Source: Actinomycetes bacterium (GTDB lineage Bacteria; Actinomycetota; Acidimicrobiia; Acidimicrobiales; RAAP-2). From it: a stretch of DNA of 9,664 bases. Position numbers and translations under genes: made by a program. This document shows positions 1-6,736 of the stretch, one piece after another. Under the pieces are notes generated by a model. The model was not told the origin of the DNA. It worked only from the letters and a program-made list of their open reading frames with translations, and made no database searches. How positions within the stretch are numbered: position 1 is the stretch's first letter; every line of letters begins with the position of its first letter. The stretch covers positions 1-9,664 of the forward strand of contig JAJZMN010000171.1 of NCBI GenBank assembly GCA_021850345.1. The letters run 5' to 3'.

Positions 1-1464
1 TCACCCAACGCCCCCTCTGCTCGCACTCGGCGCGAACACCGAGTTCTTCACGTCACAGTAGAAGTCGAAGCTCCAGTTCCCGCCCTCCCGGCCGATCCCC
101 GACTCGCGCGAGCCCCCGAACGGGGCCCGAAGGTCACGCACGTAGAAGCAGTTGACCCACACCGTCCCAGCGACGACCCGCGACGCGACTCGCTCGGCAC
201 GGTCGTCATCGGAGGAGACGATCGTGGCGGCCAGGCCGAAGCGGGTCGAGTTCGCCATCGCGACGGCTTCGTCGTCGGTGTCGAAGGTCTGGATCGTGAG
301 CACGGGCCCGAAGACCTCTTCGGTCAAGATCTCCGAGCCCTCCTTCGCGCCTGCGATGAGCGTCGGCAGGTAGTAGAGGCCGCCCAGCTCCCTGTTCGGT
401 CCCCCTCCCGTGAGCACCTCCGCGCCGTCGGCGACCGCCCGGCGCACGAAGCCGTGGATCCGGTCGAAGTGCGCCCGGGTGATCTGCGGCCCGATGTCGG
501 TGTCCGGGTCTCGCGGATCGCCCTGGCGCAACGAGGCCACGCGTGCCAACAGTCGCCCGGTGAACTCGTCGGCGATCCCGGCGTCGACCAGTAGGCGCGT
601 TCCGGCGAGGCACACCTGACCCGCGTTGTCGTACTGGTCGACCGCGAGGTCTACCGCCAGGTCCATGTCTGCATCACTGAGGACGACGAAGGGAGACTTG
701 CCGCCGAGCTCGAAGCTCACGGGCACGAGGTTCGCCGCGGCGCGCGCCGCGATGAGCCGCGCCGTCGGTGCCGAACCCGTGAAGCTGATGCGTGCAACCC
801 GGGGATCCGAGACGAGGGCGTCACCTGCCTCCTCCCCGATGCCCTGCACGACATTAAACGCGCCGGGCGGCAATCCGGACTCCGCAGTGATGTCTGCGAA
901 AAGCGACGCGGTCAAAGGCGACCACTCCGCCGGCTTGAGCACCACGGTGTCTCCTGCGGCGAGGGCCGGCGCGATCTTCCACGTGGCCAGCATCAGCGGG
1001 GCGTTCCACGGCGTGACAAGGACGGCGACACCCGCAGGGTCCCAGCTCACGTGGTTGCGGTGGCCGCGGGTCTCGAAGTCGTCGTGGTGAAGCTGAAGCA
1101 GCCAGTCGGCGAAGAAGCGGAAGTTGTGCGCGACCCTTGGCATGACGCCGCGCAGGTGAGAACGCAGGAGGGCGCCGTTGTCTTCGGTCTCCACCGCGGC
1201 GAGCGCCTCGATGCGCGACTCGACACCGTCGGCGATCCGGTGGAGCACGGCGGCGCGGTCGGCGGGCGGGGTGCTCCCCCACTCCTCAAACGCCGCCAGC
1301 GCGGCATCCACGGCCCGGCGCGCTTCCCTCTCCCTTCCACGCGCCACCTCGCCGAGCACATGCTCGTCGATCGGGCTCACGTCGTCGAAGCGGTCTGGCG
1401 ACGGGACACGCTCGCCGCCGATGTAGTGGTCGAGGGAGACCTCGACGCCTGCAATTCGTGCCAT
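1..1464 (-). CDS. Aldehyde dehydrogenase, hydroxymuconic-semialdehyde type (HpaE/DmpC-like)
   Basis: This NAD(P)-dependent aldehyde dehydrogenase (487 aa, normal full length) is predicted to oxidise a semialdehyde to its acid in the cytoplasm. Seen in sequence: TPWN with Asn154, Lys177 in LKPAEWSP for cofactor binding, FTGS at 228-231, the general base Glu252 in FELGGK, the nucleophile Cys285 in GQVCLAG and EVFGP at 383-387. The C-terminal VRDLRAPFGG...SGIGREGG block is typical of the 2-hydroxymuconic and 5-carboxymethyl-2-hydroxymuconic semialdehyde dehydrogenase subfamily. The ATG start is supported by a Shine-Dalgarno GGAGAG at 1475-1470, five bases upstream. It lies 93 bp downstream of a fumarylacetoacetate-hydrolase-fold gene on the same strand, as HpaE and HpaG steps often pair, so co-transcription is likely. 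The exact substrate is inferred. Another semialdehyde such as a betaine or succinate type is possible but less well supported. The TGA stop is the first triplet of the window. Confidence 0.93.
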   Translation of the reverse strand: MARIAGVEVSLDHYIGGERVPSPDRFDDVSPIDEHVLGEVARGREREARRAVDAALAAFEEWGSTPPADRAAVLHRIADGVESRIEALAAVETEDNGALLRSHLRGVMPRVAHNFRFFADWLLQLHHDDFETRGHRNHVSWDPAGVAVLVTPWNAPLMLATWKIAPALAAGDTVVLKPAEWSPLTASLFADITAESGLPPGAFNVVQGIGEEAGDALVSDPRVARISFTGSAPTARLIAARAAANLVPVSFELGGKSPFVVLSDADMDLAVDLAVDQYDNAGQVCLAGTRLLVDAGIADEFTGRLLARVASLRQGDPRDPDTDIGPQITRAHFDRIHGFVRRAVADGAEVLTGGGPNRELGGLYYLPTLIAGAKEGSEILTEEVFGPVLTIQTFDTDDEAVAMANSTRFGLAATIVSSDDDRAERVASRVVAGTVWVNCFYVRDLRAPFGGSRESGIGREGGNWSFDFYCDVKNSVFAPSASRGGVG

Positions 1465-1469
1465 GCGGT

Positions 1470-1475
1470 CTCTCC
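1470..1475 (-). promoter_or_regulatory. Shine-Dalgarno of the aldehyde dehydrogenase
   Basis: GGAGAG on the minus strand lies five bases before the ATG at 1464. It marks this as an operon-internal gene translated from a leadered message, in contrast to the leaderless-looking operon heads of the window. Confidence 0.7.
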
Positions 1476-1499
1476 AGAGCTCTCCGGACCTCTTCTTGT

Positions 1500-1553
1500 G
1501 GACGCGAACGGGACGCGAACGGGACGCGAACGGGCTGCGAACGGGCTCGAACG
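1500..1553. repeat. Tandem repeat, 11-bp unit, about five copies
   Basis: Three perfect copies of GGACGCGAACG (1500-1510, 1511-1521, 1522-1532) are followed by a diverged GGCTGCGAACG (1533-1543) and a 10-bp copy (1544-1553). The array begins four bases past the TAG stop of the FAH-fold gene (stop at 1560-1558) and occupies more than half of the gap to the aldehyde dehydrogenase. The unit is not a multiple of three, so it is unlikely to be coding. It would be transcribed if the two genes form an operon. Confidence 0.9.
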
Positions 1554-1557
1554 GACG

Positions 1558-2403
1558 CTAACCCCTGCGCGGCGGCCGTATGCCGCGGAATTCCCAATCG
1601 CCCCCGAGCGCCGTCGAGACGACCTCCTCTGACGACGACGGTTGCGCCCCGACATCGGCGCGGATGGGGACAGGACCGGCAACGATCGTGTTGGTAAGCG
1701 TGCCAAGCCCCTCCACCGTCACCGACACCACGTCGCCGGGGACGACCGGGCGCGACCCTGCCGGGGTACCCGAGAGAATGACGTCGCCGGGGACGAGAGT
1801 GATCGTTCTGGCGAGGTCCGCGACGAGGTAGTGCATGTCCCAGACCATCTCGTCGGTGGACCCCACCTGAGCGGCGTGCCCGTTGACGGTCGTCTCGATC
1901 GACTTGTGACGGAAGTCCCAGCCGCGTACCAACCCGGGGCCGAGCGGGCAAAGCGTGTCCGAGCCCTTGACACGCAGCATCGACCCGGCATCGGTGTCAC
2001 GGAAGTCGTGCAGCCCGAAGTCGTTGGCGACCGTGTAGCCGGCGATGTAGGCAGCGGCGTCCCTCGGCTCGACGTTGCGACAGGTCGCGCCGATGACGAT
2101 CCCGATCTCCCCCTCGTAGTTGAGCCACTTGCAACCCTCGGGCCGCACGACGTCCCCCAGGTGCGCGTTCAGCGCGGAGATGGGCTTGTGGAAGTACGTC
2201 GGCGTCGAGCCGAGCGAGATCATGAACTCCTCGACCCGGCTGCGGTAATTGAGGTGGACGCAGATCACCTTGGTCGGCGTGCACGGCGGAAGGTGGACGG
2301 CCGAGTCGGCGGCCACGGACCGCCCGTCGGCGGCCACGAGGAAGTCACCCTCCATTCGCACCTCGGTCGTCACGCCGTCGAGAAGGATCCTGCGGGTGTG
2401 CAC
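1558..2403 (-). CDS. Fumarylacetoacetate hydrolase family protein (HpaG-like isomerase/decarboxylase or hydratase)
   Basis: This is a metal-dependent FAH-fold enzyme, cytoplasmic, acting on a ring-cleavage-derived dienoic or oxo acid. With the start at GTG 2403 it has 281 aa. Visible residues: acidic metal ligands Glu97 and Glu99 in YEGEIGIVIG, Asp128 in ANDFGLHD, Lys146 in RVKGSDTLCPLGP and GTPAG at 212-216. The RVKGSDTLCPLGP block resembles HpaG and related 2-hydroxyhepta-2,4-diene-1,7-dioate isomerases. A further in-frame GTG at 2412 would add three residues. I prefer 2403 because TTGAGA-N18-TATCGT ends exactly seven bases before it and no Shine-Dalgarno is visible. A tail of about 30 residues follows the core fold. 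The adjacent semialdehyde dehydrogenase supports a meta-cleavage role such as homoprotocatechuate degradation, but no ring-cleavage dioxygenase is in view, so the substrate is an inference. Confidence 0.92.
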   Translation of the reverse strand: MHTRRILLDGVTTEVRMEGDFLVAADGRSVAADSAVHLPPCTPTKVICVHLNYRSRVEEFMISLGSTPTYFHKPISALNAHLGDVVRPEGCKWLNYEGEIGIVIGATCRNVEPRDAAAYIAGYTVANDFGLHDFRDTDAGSMLRVKGSDTLCPLGPGLVRGWDFRHKSIETTVNGHAAQVGSTDEMVWDMHYLVADLARTITLVPGDVILSGTPAGSRPVVPGDVVSVTVEGLGTLTNTIVAGPVPIRADVGAQPSSSEEVVSTALGGDWEFRGIRPPRRG

Positions 2404-2410
2404 GACGGGC

Positions 2411-2440
2411 ACGATACGGTACGCCCGTGGCCCGTCTCAA
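2411..2440 (-). promoter_or_regulatory. Promoter of the FAH/ALDH operon, leaderless type
   Basis: On the minus strand a -35-like TTGAGA (2440-2435) is followed after 18 bp by TATCGT (2416-2411), then seven bases and the GTG at 2403. That spacing puts the transcription start at about the start codon. The -35 element lies inside the first codons of the divergent decarboxylase-fold gene, and the -10 overlaps the divergent -10 by two bases. This is the best-formed promoter in the window. Confidence 0.55.
2415..2420 (+). promoter_or_regulatory. -10 box of the acetoacetate-decarboxylase-fold gene, leaderless type
   Basis: TACGGT ends six bases before the GTG at 2427, the spacing expected for leaderless transcription. 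No convincing -35 is present at 16-19 bp upstream. It shares bases 2415-2416 with the divergent -10 TATCGT, so the two promoters cannot both be occupied by polymerase. Confidence 0.45.
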
Positions 2441-3224
2441 CGGCTTCCTCTTCCCCCGTTCGGCGACCGGCACGTCGTCCCTCCTCCCGCCACCGCCTTG
2501 GCACTACTCGGGAGACCTGCTCACCATCGAGTACCGCACCGATCCCGCGTCGGTCGCCGAGCTCCTCCCCGACCCGCTCGAGCCGCCGCACGACGACGAG
2601 GATCCCGGCGCGGTCGCCTTCGTGGTCGCCGACTGGCAGTCGTGCTCGGACACCTTCGAGGAGGTGCTCGACCCCGTCCGGCTGCAGTACAAGGAGGCCT
2701 TCTTCGTCGTGCGGTGCCGCTACCGCGACCAGCTGTGGTCGCGATGCGTGTACATCTGGGTCGACAAGGACTTCGCGATGGTGCGCGGCCATCTCCAGGG
2801 CTACCCGAAGAAGCTCGGCTCGGTGCATCTCACCCGGCCCGTCACGGTGGGAAAGGCGGGGCCGAGGCTCGAGCCCGGCGGACGCTTCGGCGCGACGCTC
2901 GCCGCCTACGACCGGCGGCTGGTGAGCGCCCGCTTCACCATCACCGGGCCCTCCGAGGGCGCGGGGTTCGTCAACGCGCTGCCGATGCTGCACCACCGCT
3001 GGATGCCGCGCATCGAGTCCGACGGCACCGACGCGCTCGCCGACATCGTGACGATGCGGGGAGTCGACGTGGAGCTCGGCCCTGCCTACCGGGGCGACGC
3101 CGAGCTCTTGGTGCACGACTCCCCGGTCGAGGAGCTCCTCCGGATCGCCCCGGTCGAGATGATCGGGGGCTACTGGCGGAGCGTTGGCACGACCTTCGCG
3201 GGCGGCACCACGCTCGAATCCTGA
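2427..3224 (+). CDS. Acetoacetate decarboxylase family protein
   Basis: This 265-aa protein has the acetoacetate decarboxylase (ADC) fold, whose members use a Schiff-base lysine to decarboxylate beta-keto acids or to run aldol/dehydration chemistry. Seen: Arg37 in EYRTDP, Glu90 in QYKEAFF, and the catalytic pair Lys128-Lys129 in GYPKKLG, the first being the likely Schiff-base residue. The length suits the family. The GTG start is only 14 bp from the upstream in-frame GTG of the divergent FAH-fold gene (23 bp from its preferred start). No Shine-Dalgarno is visible, and TACGGT sits six bases upstream, so a leaderless message is likely. Closeness to a meta-cleavage-type operon could mean a role with the keto acids it yields, but divergent orientation alone does not prove this. 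Many members of the family have unknown substrates, so true acetoacetate decarboxylase activity is not assured. Confidence 0.92.
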   Translation: MARLNGFLFPRSATGTSSLLPPPPWHYSGDLLTIEYRTDPASVAELLPDPLEPPHDDEDPGAVAFVVADWQSCSDTFEEVLDPVRLQYKEAFFVVRCRYRDQLWSRCVYIWVDKDFAMVRGHLQGYPKKLGSVHLTRPVTVGKAGPRLEPGGRFGATLAAYDRRLVSARFTITGPSEGAGFVNALPMLHHRWMPRIESDGTDALADIVTMRGVDVELGPAYRGDAELLVHDSPVEELLRIAPVEMIGGYWRSVGTTFAGGTTLES

Positions 3225-3250
3225 GCGGGCTGCCCACCTCTGCGGCCCGC
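3225..3250. terminator. GC-rich hairpin between convergent genes
   Basis: GCGGGCTGC (3225-3233) pairs with GCGGCCCGC (3242-3250) through nine pairs including one G-U, with an 8-nt loop. It starts directly after the TGA of the decarboxylase-fold gene. It has no T tract, so it would be a U-less terminator or only an mRNA end structure. Its position between two converging genes fits bidirectional use. Confidence 0.4.
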
Positions 3251-3278
3251 CCCCCTGAGCGCCCCGAGGCTCGATCCT

Positions 3279-4634
3279 CTACTCCGCTGCCTCCGCGAGC
3301 GCCTCTGAGAGCGTGGGGTGCACGAGCATGCTCTCGACGATGTCCTGGACCCGCAGGCCGGCGGTGACCGCGAGCGCAATGACCGAGATGAGCTCGGCAG
3401 CGTGCTGCCCCACGATCGAACCGCCGAGCACTACGCCGGTCGCCGGGTCGGAGATGATCTTCACGAATCCGCGGGCGTCGTCATTGATGAGTGCCTTGGC
3501 GGTCGCGGCGAACGGCACTTTCGTGACCCGGATCTTGCGGCCCTCTGCGAACGCGTCGGCCTCCGCGAGCCCCACGTCAGCGATCTCGGGTTCGGTGAAG
3601 ATGGCGGACGCGGCCTTGTCGTAGTTGAGGTGGCGATGAGAGACCGTGTGCCCGACCACCACGTGCTCAGCGATCTTGCGGCCCTGCATCGTCGCCACAG
3701 ACGACAAGGGCAGCTTCCCCGACAGATCGCCCGCCGCGTAGATGTGCGGCACGTTGGTCTGGCAGTGGTGGTTCACCGGCACGTAGCCGTGCTCGTCGAC
3801 TTCCACGCCGGCGGTGTCGAGGCCCAGGCGGTCGGAGTTGGGCACCGAGCCGATGGCGAGCAGCGCGTGCGATCCTCGCGCGACACGCCCGTCGTCGCAG
3901 TGCACCGCGACGCCGTCCCCGGTGCGGTCGATCCCGACGGCCCGCGCGCCTTTCATGAGCTTCACGCCTCTGCGGAGGAAGTCCTCCTCGAGCACCGCCG
4001 CGACCTCGGGGTCCTTATTGGGCAAGACCTGCTGACGGCTGACGATGAGCGTGACCTCGGAACCGAGCGAGGAGAACATGTGCACGAACTCGACGCCGGT
4101 CACGCCCGAGCCGATCACGACCAGGTGGCGGGGCAGCTCCTTTGGCGGGTACGCCTCGCGGGTGGTGAGTATCCGGTCCCCGTCGATCGCCGCCCAGTCG
4201 GGGATCCGCGGTCTGCTCCCGGTCGACAGGAGGACTGCGTTCGCCTCGAGCTCAGCGGGCCCGTCGGCGGTCTCCGCGATCACGGTGTGCGGTCCGGCCA
4301 TGCGACCCGCGCCGCGAAGGAGCCGCACGTCCTGGCTCGTGAGGATCGTCTCGGTGGCCTGACCGAGCCTCGCGGTGACCGAGCCGATGCGCTGTCGAAG
4401 GCGCTCGAGGTCGAGGCTCGGCCGGACGGGCGCGAGGCCCATCCCGTCGCTCCGGTCCAGGAACGACATCGCACCGCCCGTTGCGATCATCGCCTTGGAG
4501 GGGATGCAGTCCCACATGTCGGCCGCGCCGCCGATCACATCGCGCTCCACAAGGGTCACCTCGACTCCGAGGCGCGCCGCGTACGTCGCCGCCTGCGTGC
4601 CGGCGGGCCCGCCGCCCAGGATTACGAAGTGCAT
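3279..4634 (-). CDS. lpdA: LpdA-like NAD(P)H quinone oxidoreductase (flavoprotein disulfide reductase family)
   Basis: This 451-aa FAD flavoprotein has the dihydrolipoyl dehydrogenase layout: N-terminal FAD Rossmann GGGPAG (7-12), NAD(P) Rossmann GSGVTG (175-180), second FAD motif AAGDLSG (300-306) and C-terminal dimerisation domain with His439 and Glu444 in HPTLSE. The redox-active site is incomplete. Where dihydrolipoyl dehydrogenase has CxxxxC, this protein has Ala38 and keeps only Cys43 in DCIPSK. The same loss is known in Mycobacterium tuberculosis LpdA (Rv3303c), which reduces quinones instead of lipoamide, so quinone reduction from NAD(P)H is the likely role. The ATG at 4634 is chosen because it directly precedes the FAD fold (HFVILGGG) and TACCCT lies six bases before it. 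An upstream in-frame ATG at 4691 would add 19 residues unlike the family and overlap the divergent gene's start. No lipoyl-enzyme genes are adjacent. Confidence 0.93.
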   Translation of the reverse strand: MHFVILGGGPAGTQAATYAARLGVEVTLVERDVIGGAADMWDCIPSKAMIATGGAMSFLDRSDGMGLAPVRPSLDLERLRQRIGSVTARLGQATETILTSQDVRLLRGAGRMAGPHTVIAETADGPAELEANAVLLSTGSRPRIPDWAAIDGDRILTTREAYPPKELPRHLVVIGSGVTGVEFVHMFSSLGSEVTLIVSRQQVLPNKDPEVAAVLEEDFLRRGVKLMKGARAVGIDRTGDGVAVHCDDGRVARGSHALLAIGSVPNSDRLGLDTAGVEVDEHGYVPVNHHCQTNVPHIYAAGDLSGKLPLSSVATMQGRKIAEHVVVGHTVSHRHLNYDKAASAIFTEPEIADVGLAEADAFAEGRKIRVTKVPFAATAKALINDDARGFVKIISDPATGVVLGGSIVGQHAAELISVIALAVTAGLRVQDIVESMLVHPTLSEALAEAAE

Positions 4635-4640
4635 TCCATC

Positions 4641-4646
4641 AGGGTA
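4641..4646 (-). promoter_or_regulatory. -10 box of lpdA, leaderless type
   Basis: TACCCT on the minus strand is followed by six bases and the ATG at 4634. No Shine-Dalgarno and no clear -35 are seen. The spacing matches the other operon-head genes of the window. Confidence 0.45.
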
Positions 4647-4678
4647 GAGCCAGCTACTCCCGAGAGGGCGGCCGGCGC

Positions 4679-4684
4679 GATGCT
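4679..4684 (+). promoter_or_regulatory. Weak -10-like box of the PLP decarboxylase
   Basis: GATGCT ends six bases before the ATG at 4691. It keeps A at position 2 and T at position 6 of the -10 consensus but lacks the first T. There is no Shine-Dalgarno. It is offered mainly because its spacing agrees with the other starts. Confidence 0.25.
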
Positions 4685-4690
4685 GAACCA

Positions 4691-6112
4691 ATGCGCAACC
4701 CGATGTTCGTCTTCGACGAGCGCACGACCGACCTCGTGCTCTCCTATTGCAGGGAGCGCCTGGCGCTCGACCCCGTGCCGCTCGACTACGGCGGGTACGC
4801 GACCGATTTCAGCGGGATGCTCGACGGCGTCATCGGACCGGCCGGCAACGACCCCGAGAAGATCCTCGACCTGTTTGCGGCTTCCCTGTCGACCGCTGTC
4901 GTTTCGATCGACAGTCCCCGGTTCCTCTCCTTCATTCCCGCCGCGCCGACCAAGGCCGCCCTGCTCTTCGACATGGTCGTCTCCTGCTCCTCTCTCAATG
5001 GGACGTCGTGGCTCCTTGCGGCCGGGGTCGTGGCCGCGGAGAACCAGGTGCTCAGCGTCCTCGCGGAGCTGGCGGGCCTGCCGCCCGAAGCAGGGGGCAC
5101 GTTCGTGTCTGGTGGATCTGCGGCGAACCTCTCCGCGTTGCTCGTCGCACGTGACACCGCCTACGCCCCAAACGGCCCGATGGCCGGCGCACCGCCTGGC
5201 GCAAGACCCCGCGTCGCCGTCAGTGCGGAGGCGCACTCGTCGGTGATGAAGGCCATCCACATCCTCGGCGCCGACGCGCTCGTCGTCCCGACGCCCGACC
5301 ACCGCCTGACCGGCTCCCGCCTCGCGCCGGCACTCGACGCCGCGCGCCACGACGGCGGTGGTCCGGTGGTCGCCGTCGTCGCGACCGGCGGCACCACCAA
5401 TGCCGGGATCGTCGACGACCTGGCCGGCACCGGGGCGGTCGCCCACGACCGGGGCATCTGGTTCCACGTCGACGCTGCGTACGGCGGCGGCGCGCTCTTC
5501 TCGCCGGCCGCGAGAAGCCGCTTCGCCGGCATCGAGCAAGCCGACTCCCTCGCGATCGACCCGCACAAGTGGCTGTTCGCGCCCTACGACTGCGCCGCCC
5601 TCTTGTACCGCGCGCCCTCCCTCGCAAAGGCGGTGCACACTCAGGACGCCGCATACCTGGCGGTTTTCCACACCACACCGCGATCGCCTGGGCAGCCACC
5701 CGCTGGCGGGCGGGGCGGCGGGGACGAGCCGTGGAACCCGACGGACTACGCGTTTCAGCTGTCTCGGCGTTCGCGGGGGATGCCGCTGTGGTTCTCCCTC
5801 GCCGTCCACGGGACTGACGCGTACCGCCACGCGGTGGAGTCGGCGCTCGCGACCGCACAGGAAGCCGCCCGGCTCATCGAGGCGGCCCCGCACACCGAGC
5901 TCCTGCGCGAGCCGGAGTTGTCGATCGTCCTCTTCCGCCGCACGGGTTGGGCGAGGGAAGACTACGAGAGCTGGTCCGCCAAGCTTCTCGCAGATCAGAT
6001 CGCCCTCTGCGTCCCGACCACGTGGGAGGAAGAGCCGGTGGCCCGGCTCGCACTGCTGCATCCCGAGACCACACTCGCGGTCATCCGACAGGTGCTCGAC
6101 TCCATGGCCTGA
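4691..6112 (+). CDS. Group II pyridoxal-phosphate-dependent decarboxylase (aromatic amino acid decarboxylase family)
   Basis: This 473-aa cytoplasmic enzyme is predicted to decarboxylate an amino acid to an amine using PLP. Seen: His182 in AEAHSSV (stacks on the PLP ring in the family), Asp261 in HVDAAYGG (pairs with the PLP nitrogen), Lys293 in DPHKW (Schiff base) and a SGGSAAN segment at 140-146. Tyr353 in PTDYAFQLSRR lines up with the catalytic-loop tyrosine of aromatic amino acid decarboxylase (TDYRHW in the animal enzyme). Phenylalanine there would suggest an aldehyde synthase, so true decarboxylation is favoured. A Gly/Pro-rich stretch (about 331-348) precedes that loop. The start at ATG 4691 gives a family-like N-terminus. 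The open frame further upstream (from 4481) is antisense to lpdA and Arg/Pro-rich, so it was left out. The gene is divergent from lpdA with 56 bp between starts. The substrate (tryptophan, tyrosine, DOPA, glutamate or other) cannot be read from sequence. Confidence 0.93.
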   Translation: MRNPMFVFDERTTDLVLSYCRERLALDPVPLDYGGYATDFSGMLDGVIGPAGNDPEKILDLFAASLSTAVVSIDSPRFLSFIPAAPTKAALLFDMVVSCSSLNGTSWLLAAGVVAAENQVLSVLAELAGLPPEAGGTFVSGGSAANLSALLVARDTAYAPNGPMAGAPPGARPRVAVSAEAHSSVMKAIHILGADALVVPTPDHRLTGSRLAPALDAARHDGGGPVVAVVATGGTTNAGIVDDLAGTGAVAHDRGIWFHVDAAYGGGALFSPAARSRFAGIEQADSLAIDPHKWLFAPYDCAALLYRAPSLAKAVHTQDAAYLAVFHTTPRSPGQPPAGGRGGGDEPWNPTDYAFQLSRRSRGMPLWFSLAVHGTDAYRHAVESALATAQEAARLIEAAPHTELLREPELSIVLFRRTGWAREDYESWSAKLLADQIALCVPTTWEEEPVARLALLHPETTLAVIRQVLDSMA

Positions 6113-6220
6113 CTGGTGGCCTGACTGATGGCCTGACTGATGGCCTGATCGTTCCTTGACTGCCGGCCTGGCCGTTCCCTGACTGCCGGCTGAGTGGTGG
6201 CCTGAATGGTGGCCCGACCG
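6104..6220. repeat. Tandem repeat of ATGGCCTGACTG, beginning inside the PLP decarboxylase stop
   Basis: Twelve-base units run from 6104 (ATGGCCTGACTG), 6116 (GTGGCCTGACTG), 6128 (perfect) and 6140 (one end diverged). Two longer related units follow, of 23 bp at 6152 and 22 bp at 6175 (TTCC(T/C)TGACTGCCGGC core). Two final 12-mers lie at 6197 and 6209. The first unit contains the last two codons and the stop of the decarboxylase (ATG GCC TGA). Because the unit is 12 bases, the next three copies repeat that TGA in the same frame. Confidence 0.9.
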
Positions 6221-6253
6221 CCCGGCGCCAAGGGGGCGCCTCGCTGTCCGAGA

Positions 6254-6271
6254 ACCGGCCCGCCGGCCGGT
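6254..6271. terminator. Hairpin between convergent PLP decarboxylase and GNAT genes
   Basis: ACCGGCC (6254-6260) and GGCCGGT (6265-6271) form a perfect seven-pair stem around the loop CGCC, nine bases beyond the GNAT stop codon. It has no T tract. A nearby GGCGCC-AAGGG-GGCGCC (6224-6240) could form a second stem. The location between convergent genes suits termination in either direction. Confidence 0.4.
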
Positions 6272-6280
6272 CACCCGGGC

Positions 6281-6736
6281 TCAGCTCCCGGCGCTGTAGC
6301 GATAGACGTTCGTCGTGCGCGTCGTGAAGCCCATCCGGGCGTAGAGGCGATTCGCCGCCTCGCGGTCCGGACGTGAGGTGAGGTCGACCGTGCGGGCGCC
6401 TTCCGCGCCGGCTCGTTCGATCGCGGCCTTCACGAGCGCGGCGCCGATCCCGCTTCCCCGCGCGTCTTCGTCCACGACGACGTCCTCGATCCACGCCCGC
6501 ACCCCGGTCGGGATGCGGAACACGACGAGGGTGAGCGACCCCACGATGCGCCTCGTTGCAGCGTCACGAGCGACGAGCAGCACCGTGGCGGGCGAGGCGA
6601 CGATGGCCTCCAGCTCGGCTCGTCCGGGGGCGGGTGCACTGCGCGAGAGCTGGGGCACGAGCGCGCCAAACGCGGCAACGAGCTCCTCGTCGACGCGGGT
6701 CGCCTCCTCGATGGTCAGCGCGTCGGTTCCCGCCAC
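6281..6736 (-). CDS. GNAT family N-acetyltransferase
   Basis: This 151-aa protein has the GCN5-related acetyltransferase fold and would transfer an acetyl group from acetyl-CoA to an amine. Visible: beta-strand VLLVARD (52-58), motif A WIEDVVVDEDARGSGIGAAL (82-101) with the pyrophosphate loop ARGSGIG, and motif B REAANRLYARMGF (125-137). The start is GTG 6736, preceded by a Shine-Dalgarno GGGAG at 6746-6742 with five bases between. This start lies inside the last codons of the upstream NUDIX gene (22-base overlap), which suggests translational coupling. The longer open frame upstream is antisense-like, Arg/Pro-rich and overlaps the NUDIX gene, so it was discarded. The substrate is unknown. 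The N-terminal part (1-45) is family-variable, and joint expression with a NUDIX hydrolase does not settle the role. Confidence 0.9.
   Translation of the reverse strand: MAGTDALTIEEATRVDEELVAAFGALVPQLSRSAPAPGRAELEAIVASPATVLLVARDAATRRIVGSLTLVVFRIPTGVRAWIEDVVVDEDARGSGIGAALVKAAIERAGAEGARTVDLTSRPDREAANRLYARMGFTTRTTNVYRYSAGS

Noticed and set aside
1465..1557. Promoter or small gene between the FAH and ALDH genes
   Set aside because: The gap holds the 11-bp array and the ALDH Shine-Dalgarno. I found no convincing -10/-35 pair or coding frame.
1642..2925. Plus-strand 427-codon frame over the FAH-fold gene and into the decarboxylase-fold gene
   Set aside because: It crosses two genes with clear catalytic motifs in other frames and has no domain features of its own.
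4481..4690. Upstream extension of the PLP decarboxylase frame
   Set aside because: It is antisense to the conserved FAD-binding start of lpdA and Arg/Pro-rich. ATG 4691 gives a family-like N-terminus.
3318..5246. Plus-strand open frame of about 640 codons
   Set aside because: It is antisense to lpdA over most of its length and then runs out of frame through the PLP decarboxylase. The product is Arg/His/Asp-rich with no recognisable domain. Both overlapped genes have intact catalytic motifs.
4622..6274. Minus-strand open frame of about 550 codons opposite the PLP decarboxylase
   Set aside because: It is a GC-driven antisense shadow with low-complexity sequence, and its start lies in the tandem repeat region past the decarboxylase stop.
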